Part shown: piece after piece, positions 57,336 to 64,000 of the stretch
Position numbering within the stretch: the first letter of the stretch is position 1
How the letters are laid out: every line of letters starts with the position of its first letter
Assembly: GCA_036389035.1 (NCBI GenBank)
Contig: DASVQQ010000025.1
Location: 1-64,000, forward strand
DNA length: 64,000 bases
DNA from: Jatrophihabitans sp.
Lineage (GTDB): Bacteria; Actinomycetota; Actinomycetes; Mycobacteriales; Jatrophihabitantaceae
Reading direction: 5' to 3'
Translations under genes and position numbers: made by a program
The notes under the pieces: generated by a model
Databases searched by the model: none
Told to the model about the DNA's origin: nothing
Seen by the model: only the letters and a program-made list of their open reading frames with translations

Positions 57336-59192
57336 TCAGACCGCTAGGTACGGCACCCGGTCGGCGGCCAGCAGGGCGCTGACGCAGCGGTGCGCGTCAT
57401 GCACCGGCCTGGAGTGGCCCCCCGGTGAGGGCACGAGGTGGTTGTAGAAAGTGGCGCCCTCGCACAGCGGGCCGAGCACCCACAGCCGCGGGTCGGCCCG
57501 GCCCTCGACATCGATCGGGTGCTGGTTCGAGTCGATGTCGATGCCCACCAGCTGCCGGCTGCCCGGCTGGTGCCGGCGGATCCAGCCTTTGCCGAACAGC
57601 GAGTTCAGCAACGGGCTCGCTGAGCTGTCCACCGCCGGCGGCTCCACCCAGGCAGCGGCCAGCCAGTCCACCTCGCGGCTGTGCGGCTCGCTCAGCCGGC
57701 TCGAGGTCAGCTGCCAGCGCCCCGAACCGGGCTGCCAACGCGCCGACGGGGCCGGCCCGAACGGCGCCGAGGCCACCCCGGCCTCCAGCAACGCCAGCAG
57801 TTCCAGGTGCCGCTCGTACTGCGGGCCGACCACCGCGCGGTTGAACACCGGCACGACCCGGGCCGCGAACTCCTCCAGCGAGGCCGGCGTCAGGCCGCCG
57901 AAGTCCACGACGTAGCGAAACTGCTCGCGCAGGTCGCGCAGCACGTCCAAGGCCCCCTTCAGCGGGCTGCGCAGGAACCCGTGCACTCCCTCGCGCAGGT
58001 CCTGACCGACCGCTGTCGACAGCCATCGCTGGTAGGAAGCGCTGCTGTGCAAGGACATCCCGGCTGAGCCGTCCAGGGCCGACACCGGGTCGAAGCGGCC
58101 GAGCCGGGCGTCCAGGGCGTCCAGCGCCGCCACGATCCCGGTGGCGCCCGCCAGGTCCGCCGCTTGGCTGAGCTCACCGGCCAACGCCGCCTCAGCAGCC
58201 GTACCGGCACACCGGGCCTGCGTGCGCCGGTACGCGATCCGCAGCTCGGTCAGCACCAACGGCCAGACATCCCGGTCGAAATCCAGCGGGCCCTGCCGCT
58301 GCAGCCGGGCCAGGTCGATGGCGTCCCGGGTGAAGACCAGCGGCCGGTACCGGGCGCCGAACTCGACGACCTTGGGCCGGGCCCGGCACGGCAGGCCCGA
58401 GCGCGAGTAGAACAGCAGCTCCGGTTCCCGTCCGCTGGCCTGGTAGCGCAACCGGTCGCCGTCCGGCGTGAACCGACCGCCCCGGCCGACCGTGAGGCAA
58501 GACATCACGTCCATCGCCGACAGCCCGAAGCCGCCGATCGCGACCCCCTGCCCGCCGGTCACCGCGGCCAGCCGCTCCGGCAGCGGGTACGGCTCGGCGA
58601 TGATCCTCTCAGCTCCGGGCCCCTCGGACCCGGCCCGCAGGTTCGGGGTGTAACCGGTGGTCAGAAAGGCGTGCTGGACCGACAGCCGGGAGCCGTCGGA
58701 CAGCGTGATTTGCAGCCCGCCATCGAGGTCGGAGTGCAGGTCCAGCGCCTCGGCCTGGTGCAGGCGCACCGTCACCTGATCGGGCAGCCGGGTCAGCAGG
58801 CAGTCCAGAAACCACTGCAGGTACTGCCCGAGCAGCCGGCGCGGCAGAAAGTCGGTCGGCCTGATCGGCCGTCCCGTCGCGCCCACCGTGAACCCGTCCT
58901 CGGCGATGCGCAGGCCGCGCCCGACTGCCCATTCATAGAGCGAGGGACCCGGGTCGCGCACCTGGTCACCGACTGTGCAGGCATCGGGGAACATCGACAC
59001 CTGGGCGCAGGTGGTGTTAAGCAGCAGGTAGTCCGGCTGGTGCTGGGCGTGCACCCCCGCGCCGTCGCCGACCGGGTCGATCACCTCGATCCGGACCGGC
59101 CGGTCCGACCCCGCCAGGGCGATCAGCCGTTCCAGGACGCCGAGCCCCCGCGAGCCCAAGCCGATGATGGCCACCGACGTCTCAGCGGTCAT
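57336..59192 (-). CDS. FAD/NAD(P)-binding oxidoreductase of a biosynthetic operon
   Basis: The 618-residue protein starts with a Rossmann loop of the FAD-NAD(P)-binding (PF13454-like) type, SVAIIGLGSRGLGVLERLIA. It is followed by DYLLLNTTCAQVSMFPD, HAFLTTGYTPN and GVAIGGFGLSAMDVMSCLTV (a second dinucleotide loop). Relatives include N-hydroxylating and other flavin enzymes of small-molecule pathways, but the exact reaction is unknown. It is the last gene of the leftward operon with the AlaX-like, ATP-grasp, lyase and PLP genes, so it probably tailors their product. The start ATG follows an AGGTAGGT stretch. Confidence 0.75.
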   Translation of the reverse strand: MTAETSVAIIGLGSRGLGVLERLIALAGSDRPVRIEVIDPVGDGAGVHAQHQPDYLLLNTTCAQVSMFPDACTVGDQVRDPGPSLYEWAVGRGLRIAEDGFTVGATGRPIRPTDFLPRRLLGQYLQWFLDCLLTRLPDQVTVRLHQAEALDLHSDLDGGLQITLSDGSRLSVQHAFLTTGYTPNLRAGSEGPGAERIIAEPYPLPERLAAVTGGQGVAIGGFGLSAMDVMSCLTVGRGGRFTPDGDRLRYQASGREPELLFYSRSGLPCRARPKVVEFGARYRPLVFTRDAIDLARLQRQGPLDFDRDVWPLVLTELRIAYRRTQARCAGTAAEAALAGELSQAADLAGATGIVAALDALDARLGRFDPVSALDGSAGMSLHSSASYQRWLSTAVGQDLREGVHGFLRSPLKGALDVLRDLREQFRYVVDFGGLTPASLEEFAARVVPVFNRAVVGPQYERHLELLALLEAGVASAPFGPAPSARWQPGSGRWQLTSSRLSEPHSREVDWLAAAWVEPPAVDSSASPLLNSLFGKGWIRRHQPGSRQLVGIDIDSNQHPIDVEGRADPRLWVLGPLCEGATFYNHLVPSPGGHSRPVHDAHRCVSALLAADRVPYLAV

Positions 59193-59228
59193 GACCTACC
59201 TCCTCGCCACCATCAGGAATCAACCGGA

Positions 59229-59969
59229 TCAGCTGCTGAGCCGGATGCGCACCCGGCGGTTCTGCCGGCCCTTGTTCTCCACCTTGTAGACCTGCACCCG
59301 ACCGATCTGGCGGGTCGAGGCGACGTGCGTGCCGCCGTCGGCCTGGGCGTCCAATCCGACGATGTCCACGATCCGCAGCTCCTCAGTCTCAGGCGGAAAG
59401 ACCGCCTGGGTGCGGATGATGTCGGGAATGGCCAGCGCCTGCTCGCGTGGCAGGTACCGCACCTCGATCGCCCGGTCAGCGGCGATCTCGGCGTTCACCG
59501 CGTCTTCCAGGCTCTGCTTGAAGTCCGCGGGGATGTCGGGCAGGTTGAAGTCCATCCGGGCCTCGCCGGGCTCCATGTTGCCGCCGGTGACCAGGGCGCC
59601 GAAATCGCGAAACACCGTTCCGCACAGCACATGCAGCCCGGAATGGGTTCGCATCAGGGTGCTGCGCCGGACGTCGTCCAGCGCGCCGTGCACCGCGGTG
59701 CCGGCCGGCGGAACCGGGTCCTGCGGGGCCGGCAGCAGGTACAGGTCATCGCCCTTGCGGGTGCCCACGATCCGGGTCTGCACCCCGCCCCACAGCAGCA
59801 CGCCGTGATCGGGCGGCTGGCCGCCACCGCCGGGATAGAAGGCCGACCGGTCCAGCACGATGCCCGCCTCGGGGTCAGCGGGATCAGACCACAGGACGGT
59901 GCAGTCCCACTCCCGCAGGGTGGCGTCCTCCCAGTCCAGCCGATGAGTGCCGTGCGAATGCTCTTTCAC
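59229..59969 (-). CDS. AlaX-like alanyl-tRNA editing domain protein
   Basis: The 246-residue protein has the AlaX plan: an N-terminal beta-rich part (FYPGGGGQPPDHGVL), then the zinc motif RTHSGLHVLCG (His-x3-His) and the second motif DAQADGGTHVASTRQIG. In AlaRS and most AlaX proteins the latter reads C-x-x-x-H (CGGTHV); here an Asp replaces the Cys. Free-standing AlaX proteins remove wrong amino acids from tRNA. Inside a biosynthetic operon it may protect the producer from its own unusual amino acid charged on tRNA, or use aminoacyl-tRNA chemistry. It starts at ATG 59969, six bases after the ATP-grasp stop. Confidence 0.8.
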   Translation of the reverse strand: MKEHSHGTHRLDWEDATLREWDCTVLWSDPADPEAGIVLDRSAFYPGGGGQPPDHGVLLWGGVQTRIVGTRKGDDLYLLPAPQDPVPPAGTAVHGALDDVRRSTLMRTHSGLHVLCGTVFRDFGALVTGGNMEPGEARMDFNLPDIPADFKQSLEDAVNAEIAADRAIEVRYLPREQALAIPDIIRTQAVFPPETEELRIVDIVGLDAQADGGTHVASTRQIGRVQVYKVENKGRQNRRVRIRLSS

Positions 59970-59975
59970 GTGTTG

Positions 59976-61214
59976 TCAAATACCTCTTCCGGCCAGCGAG
60001 GCAGGGACGATCCCGACCTCGATCAACGCCATCGCGCGCTCGGCTCGCTCCGCCGAGACCCAGCCATCCTCGCCGGTGCTGATCAGGTAGCCAAATCGGT
60101 CCTTGAACGAGTTGCGGACGCTGAGCTGCTGACCGAGCTCGACCGTCAGGACCACGTCGCGCACCCCCGGCTGCCGGCTCGCCTCGGCCAGCCCGCCCAG
60201 CTGGCTGAGCCGCCCGTCCTGCTCCGGCAACAGGAACCGGATCGAGGCCCCGCCCGAGCGCACCGGCGTCACCGGCATCGGCAGGCCGGCTGCCCGGGCC
60301 ACCGTGTGCCGCACCAGGTCCACGCCGCAGGCGAGTTCGACGATCCGCGGGATCATCCCGCCCGCCAGCCTCGGGTTGACCTCGATGATCCGGATTCCAT
60401 CGCTGGTCCAACGCAGTTCGGTGTGCGCCGGACCCCAGCCCAGGCCGAGGGCGCGCAGCGCGGCCACCGCCGCCTCACTGAGCTGGCGCCGGTGGTCGGC
60501 GGTCAGCCTGGCCGGAAAGTCATGGCCGGTCTCGACGAAGTACGGCTCGGGACCCAGATGCTTGCCGGTCACGCCGACCACCTGGTCATCCAGCGTCTCC
60601 ACCGAGAACTCCGCGCCGTCGAGGTATTGCTCGATGAGCACCTCTGACTGCGGCGGCAGGCCGAGGGTTGCCGGGTCGGCGTCGAGCACCGCGGCCGCGG
60701 CGGCCTCAACCTGCTCGGCATCGGCGCAGCGGCGCACCCCCACCGAGCCGGAGCCGGCGGTCGGTTTCAGCACCACCGGAAAGCCGATCCGGTGAGCGGC
60801 GGCGACAGCGTCAGCACAGCTGCGGGCGGCGGCGAAGCGTGGACCGGCCAGGCCCGCGGCCCGCAGGATGCGTCGCTGGCCGGCCTTGTCGCGGCAGGCT
60901 CGCACCGCTGCCGGGTCCGGGTGCGGCAGTCCCAGTGCGCGGGCGGCCTCGCTGGCCGTGGCCACCGAGTACTCCGAGCTGCTGGTCACCGCCGACACCG
61001 CGCCCGCCAGGTCCGCGCAGGCGCCGAGCACCGCATCGATTCTGGTGGTGTCGAGCACCCGGTACTCGATGTCGTCCGTGCTCAGGTAGGGGTAGCGGTC
61101 CGGGTCGCGGGTCAGCACCACCGGCCGCATGCCCAGTTCCCGCGCCACCGTGCAGAACAGCCGTCCGGAACCGGTGGTGTTGCTCTCGACGAGCACGAAC
61201 CAGCCGCCGGTCAT
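59976..61214 (-). CDS. ATP-grasp carboxylate-amine ligase
   Basis: The 412-residue protein has a pre-ATP-grasp domain (WFVLVESNTTGSGRLFCTVA) and the ATP-grasp core: FPVVLKPTAGSGSVGVR (phosphate-binding loop), VLIEQYLDGAEFSVETL and GIRIIEVNPRLAGGMIPRIV (metal-binding Glu and Asn). These match L-amino-acid ligases that join an amino group to an activated carboxylate. Here it would join the diamino acid made by the upstream enzymes to another acid or amino acid. The start at ATG 61214 overlaps the lyase stop as ATGA; the frame is open to 61334 inside that gene. Confidence 0.88.
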   Translation of the reverse strand: MTGGWFVLVESNTTGSGRLFCTVARELGMRPVVLTRDPDRYPYLSTDDIEYRVLDTTRIDAVLGACADLAGAVSAVTSSSEYSVATASEAARALGLPHPDPAAVRACRDKAGQRRILRAAGLAGPRFAAARSCADAVAAAHRIGFPVVLKPTAGSGSVGVRRCADAEQVEAAAAAVLDADPATLGLPPQSEVLIEQYLDGAEFSVETLDDQVVGVTGKHLGPEPYFVETGHDFPARLTADHRRQLSEAAVAALRALGLGWGPAHTELRWTSDGIRIIEVNPRLAGGMIPRIVELACGVDLVRHTVARAAGLPMPVTPVRSGGASIRFLLPEQDGRLSQLGGLAEASRQPGVRDVVLTVELGQQLSVRNSFKDRFGYLISTGEDGWVSAERAERAMALIEVGIVPASLAGRGI

Positions 61215-62674
61215 CCGGCGCCGTCCGGCCGGGACAGCAGGGACCGCACCGCCGTGTCCAGCTCGACAGCCGACTCCTCGACCGTTCGACGCCAGTCGCC
61301 CAGCCACTGCCGGTAGCTCTGCCAGCTCGCGCACGCCTGGCCGAACGGAGCCTCGAAGTCACCGGGGCCGCCGCCGTAGCGCTGTGACGCGACCAGCTCG
61401 CCCAGGTCGAGGTCGGTCAGGCCGATGCCGTCCAGCCAGCCGGGCGGCCCGAACTCGGCCAGCTTGGTGGAGCCCGCCTCGACGGCCCGGCGCACCGCGT
61501 CACCGACCAGGTGGTGCGCGCTGCGAAATGGCATTCCTTGGGACACCAGTCGATTCGCGATCGCCGTCGCCGCCGTGAAGCCGCTCTCGGCGCGCTCGGC
61601 CATCCGCTCGGGCACCGGCCTGGCGCCGCTGATCAGCACCTGGCTCAGCAGCACCGCCTGCTCGCCGGCCCGCAATCCCTGCCAGATGCTGGCCATCGCC
61701 TCGGTGCCGACCTCGATGGAGTTGCTGAACGGGGCGCCGGCCATCATGCCGGCCGCCGCCGTCCAGGCGCCGATCGCCTGACCCGGCTTGGCCTTGAGGT
61801 GCTCGAGCAGGAACGCGTTGCGCTTCTGCGGCATTGCCGAGCTGCCGCCGACCAGCCGGTCCGGAAACTGGATGAAGCCGAACTCTGCGGTGCTCCACAG
61901 CTGCAGGTCACTGGCCAGCCGGCTCAGGGTGATCGTCAGGCCGCTCACCGCGCCGAGCATCCTCAGCGCGGCGTCACGGCTGGCGATCGCGTCCAGCGCA
62001 TGCGGGTTGCCGCGACTGAAGCCCAGCAGCCGGGCGGTCAGGGCCGGGTCGATCGCGAGGTCGGTGCCCGCGACCGCGCCCGCGCCGAGCGGGCAGCTGC
62101 GCAGTCCGGCCGCGGCCTGGGCCAGCGCCTCGAGATCGCGCTCGACCGCCAGCGCCACTCCCAGCAGGTAATAGCCGTAGCTGACGGGCATCGCCGCCTG
62201 GTAGTGGGTGTAGATCGGCATCACCACCGACCGGTAGGCCCTGGCCCGCGACAGCAGACCTGCCTTCACCCTGGCCGCCTGCTCGCCGAAGTCCAGCAGC
62301 CAGTCGCGCAACCGCAGGGTGGTGACGCAGGCCTTGAGATCGTTGCGCGAACGCCCGGTATGCAGCACGCCGCCGATGTCGGGGCCGAGCTTGTCGATGA
62401 GGTATCCCTCATACATCAGGTACAGACCGCGTGGCGCCGGCCGCCCGAACAGCGGCTGGAATCCCTGCTCGGACAGCTCGGCGATGCAGCTGAGCAGGCT
62501 GCCGGCCGCCGCCGGTGAGATCAGCCCGCTGGCGGCGAGCATGGCCAGGTGCGCCTGGTCGACCCGGACCATCAGCTCGAGCTCGGCCGCCACCTCGGCC
62601 GGCGTCAGCTCGCCGTAGACCACCTGCCGGGTGCGCGGTGAGATCTCGGCTACCAGCCGACCGGTTCCGCTCAC
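61211..62674 (-). CDS. Argininosuccinate lyase-like enzyme (fumarate-releasing)
   Basis: The protein of about 487 residues belongs to the fumarase/aspartase superfamily, argininosuccinate lyase branch: TGRSRNDLKACVTTLRL, YQAAMPVSYGYYLLG, SCPLGAGAVAGTDL and the signature GGSSAMPQKRNAFLLEHLKA with the catalytic Ser loop. It would eliminate fumarate from an N-succinyl-type adduct. Next to a cysteine-synthase-like enzyme this fits a diamino acid pathway better than arginine synthesis, since no other arg gene is near. I chose GTG 62674, after the preceding stop; a GTG at 62728 is possible. Confidence 0.85.
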   Translation of the reverse strand: MSGTGRLVAEISPRTRQVVYGELTPAEVAAELELMVRVDQAHLAMLAASGLISPAAAGSLLSCIAELSEQGFQPLFGRPAPRGLYLMYEGYLIDKLGPDIGGVLHTGRSRNDLKACVTTLRLRDWLLDFGEQAARVKAGLLSRARAYRSVVMPIYTHYQAAMPVSYGYYLLGVALAVERDLEALAQAAAGLRSCPLGAGAVAGTDLAIDPALTARLLGFSRGNPHALDAIASRDAALRMLGAVSGLTITLSRLASDLQLWSTAEFGFIQFPDRLVGGSSAMPQKRNAFLLEHLKAKPGQAIGAWTAAAGMMAGAPFSNSIEVGTEAMASIWQGLRAGEQAVLLSQVLISGARPVPERMAERAESGFTAATAIANRLVSQGMPFRSAHHLVGDAVRRAVEAGSTKLAEFGPPGWLDGIGLTDLDLGELVASQRYGGGPGDFEAPFGQACASWQSYRQWLGDWRRTVEESAVELDTAVRSLLSRPDGAG

Positions 62675-62699
62675 GGCAGACCCCGGCGCCCGTTCCGGT

Positions 62700-63773
62700 T
62701 CACCGGGCGCCCTGGGCGCTGCGAGCACCGTCCTGCCCCGCGGCCGCCATCACCTCGGCGTAGCTGCGCCGGTTCCAGTCGAAGGTCGTCCAGGAGCCGG
62801 CGGGCCGGGTCGGATCCTGCACCCGCACCGGTTCGGCCGCCGCCGGGGCGTCGAGGTGACCGGCGCTGCGCAGCCAGCTGTCGTCATACACCGTGTCCTG
62901 ATAGCGATAACCCTCATCGGGCAGCATCACCACGGTGAGCGCGCTCGGGTTGGCCGCGGCCCACCAGCGGGCCGCGAGGTAGGCAGCGCCACCGGACGGG
63001 CCCATGAACAGGGCGTGCTGCTGGTGCAGTTGCCGGGTCGCGGCATAGGCCGCCGTCGCCGAGCACCAGTGCACCTGATCGAAGACCCGGTGATCCAGAT
63101 TCGCCGGCATCAGGCTCATGCCCAGCCCGCGCAGTTCGCGGTGACCGTCGGCGTGGCCGAACAGCACGCTGGAATGGGTGTCGACACCGATCGCGCGGCA
63201 CTCGGGCAGCACGGTTCGCAGGTTGCTGACCGTGCCGCACATCGAGCCGCCCGAGCCGACCGGGCCGACCACGCAGTCGACCTGGCCCAGGCACTCCAGG
63301 AACAGCTCGGCCACCGTGGCATAGGACCGGGGGTTGTCCGGATTGGAGTACTGCTCAGGGCAGAAGGTCGACTCGTGCTCGGACTTGACCTCAGCGAGCC
63401 GGGCCAGCCTGGCGGCCTGATAGCCACCGGGCACGGCGCCGGCCGCGGCCGGCACCCGGTCCACCACCGCGCCCAGGTCGACCAGCCGCCGGTACAGCCG
63501 CTCGTCGATCACCGGGTCGCTGACCAGCACCACCCGGCGGTTCATGTGCACGCCCTGCATGGCCAGGGCCAGCCCGAAGGTGCCCGAGGTCGTCTCCACG
63601 ATGACCGTGTCCGGACCCAGCAGGCCCTGCGCCTCAGCCCGCCGCAGGATGTACCTGGCCGGAATCATCTTCATCAGGGTGAAACAGGCCCCGTACAGGT
63701 TCGGAGCCAGCCGGATCAGCCGGGGCACCTGATAAGTCTCGGTCGCCTCCTCGAACGCGGTCTGGATGCTCAT
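62700..63773 (-). CDS. PLP-dependent cysteine synthase-like beta-replacement enzyme
   Basis: The 357-residue protein is a fold-type II PLP enzyme: a Lys in LMKMIPARYILRRAEAQG where cysteine synthases have SIKDR, then VIVETTSGTFGLALAMQG (substrate loop) and VVGPVGSGGSMCGTVSN (phosphate-binding glycine loop). The loss of the usual S-x-K-D-R sequence around the lysine suggests a special substrate. In the proposed scheme it replaces the phosphate or similar group of a hydroxy amino acid by the amino group of aspartate or glutamate. Its ATG overlaps the stop of the GHMP kinase gene as ATGA. The C-terminal 50 residues form an extra segment. Confidence 0.82.
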   Translation of the reverse strand: MSIQTAFEEATETYQVPRLIRLAPNLYGACFTLMKMIPARYILRRAEAQGLLGPDTVIVETTSGTFGLALAMQGVHMNRRVVLVSDPVIDERLYRRLVDLGAVVDRVPAAAGAVPGGYQAARLARLAEVKSEHESTFCPEQYSNPDNPRSYATVAELFLECLGQVDCVVGPVGSGGSMCGTVSNLRTVLPECRAIGVDTHSSVLFGHADGHRELRGLGMSLMPANLDHRVFDQVHWCSATAAYAATRQLHQQHALFMGPSGGAAYLAARWWAAANPSALTVVMLPDEGYRYQDTVYDDSWLRSAGHLDAPAAAEPVRVQDPTRPAGSWTTFDWNRRSYAEVMAAAGQDGARSAQGAR

Positions 63774-64000
63774 CCGGTCAGGACCTCCATGTTCAGGCTC
63801 GATCCGTGGGTCAGGGTCGCCGAGACCCCGATCAGGCCGAGGATCGAGATGCCGGTGGTGGCCGCGCTCAGTTCGAGTTCGGCGGCACACTGGCGCAGCC
63901 GGCTCTCGGCGTCGGCAGGCAGGGCGTCGAAGATCAGCCCGGCTACGGTGCCGCTGTGCGCCACCTGAATGCCGCAGCCGCCGTGGCGCAGGCACAGCCG
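63770..64000 (-). CDS. GHMP-type kinase, C-terminal fragment cut by window edge
   Basis: Only the last 76 residues are in the window; the frame is open at the right edge. They contain CGIQVAHSGTVAGLIFD, the third GHMP-kinase motif region as I know it from L-threonine kinases of the PduX type, and end GISILGLIGVSATL plus a short tail. A kinase that phosphorylates threonine or serine would provide the substrate for the PLP enzyme encoded next, with which it overlaps by four bases. Substrate choice cannot be read from this fragment. Confidence 0.65.
   Translation of the reverse strand, partial: RLCLRHGGCGIQVAHSGTVAGLIFDALPADAESRLRQCAAELELSAATTGISILGLIGVSATLTHGSSLNMEVLTG

Noticed and set aside
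58164..60647. 827-residue open frame on the plus strand
   Set aside because: It is the antisense shadow of the FAD enzyme, AlaX and ATP-grasp genes. It is rich in Arg, Gln, His and Pro, has no family motif, and the genes on the other strand have clear motifs and overlaps.
61211..62674. Housekeeping argH of arginine synthesis
   Set aside because: The lyase motifs fit, but its overlaps with a PLP beta-replacement enzyme and an ATP-grasp gene, with no other arginine gene nearby, make a dedicated pathway more likely.
1..64000. CRISPR array or rRNA genes
   Set aside because: I saw no regularly spaced identical repeats of CRISPR length and no rRNA-like sequence; the only tRNA found is tRNA-Val.

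Overview
The window is high-GC DNA with mostly GTG/ATG starts and tightly overlapping genes, as in Actinomycetota. The gene families fit a filamentous or soil actinobacterium (Frankiales, Pseudonocardiales or a relative), but I cannot place it to genus. Two blocks are visible: a large integrative conjugative element (ICE) filling the window from its left part to about 55.48 kb, and ordinary chromosome from there to the right edge. The ICE sits in the 3' end of a tRNA-Val(CAC) gene (55438-55512, minus strand), with a tyrosine recombinase and an excisionase-like gene beside it. I could not find a second copy of the tRNA 3' end, so the left boundary is unknown and may lie outside the window.

ICE layout. 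About 1.9-4.5 kb holds maintenance and regulation: an AlpA-like HTH protein, a DUF2958 protein behind a 16-codon leader ORF, and a ParB-like protein. A MobF relaxase fused to a helicase and a TOPRIM primase-like domain lies at 10.5-16 kb. Two long leftward operons make the transfer machinery. The first (37.5 to 24.4 kb) encodes a type IV secretion system: VirB2-like, VirB6-like, SCO6880-family and VirB4-like proteins, an NlpC/P60 wall hydrolase, and a VirD4 coupling protein. The second (53.3 to 41.7 kb) encodes a Tad/Flp pilus: CpaB, CpaE, CpaF, TadB, TadC, a pilin, three TadE/G-like pseudopilins, and a LysM/BTAD protein. Each operon begins directly downstream of a related 90-bp module with two inverted repeats (37478-37567 and 53285-53374), which suggests that one signal switches both on. 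The coupling protein and the LysM/BTAD protein are each split by a frameshift at a C run, and each would be repaired by removing one C.

The ICE carries a large antiphage cargo: a PIN-like nuclease, a SIR2-APAZ/short Argonaute pair (SPARSA type), a 985-aa helicase-nuclease fusion, an AbiE toxin-antitoxin pair with its operator, an OLD-family ATPase-nuclease, and a Mrr-type nuclease fused to a propeller-like domain. It also carries a secreted trypsin-like protease. Several of these lie between the T4SS and Tad operons.

Chromosomal flank. After the tRNA come three ordinary membrane or hypothetical genes (TIGR02611, an unknown, LapA). From 57.3 kb to the right edge runs a compact leftward operon: GHMP kinase (partial), cysteine-synthase-like PLP enzyme, argininosuccinate-lyase-like enzyme, ATP-grasp ligase, AlaX-like tRNA-editing protein and an FAD/NAD(P)-binding oxidoreductase. 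The first three match the logic proposed for 2,3-diamino acid synthesis (phosphorylate, replace with aspartate, eliminate fumarate). The ATP-grasp enzyme would then join the product to another group, so this looks like a small biosynthetic cluster for a diamino-acid-containing peptide-like product.
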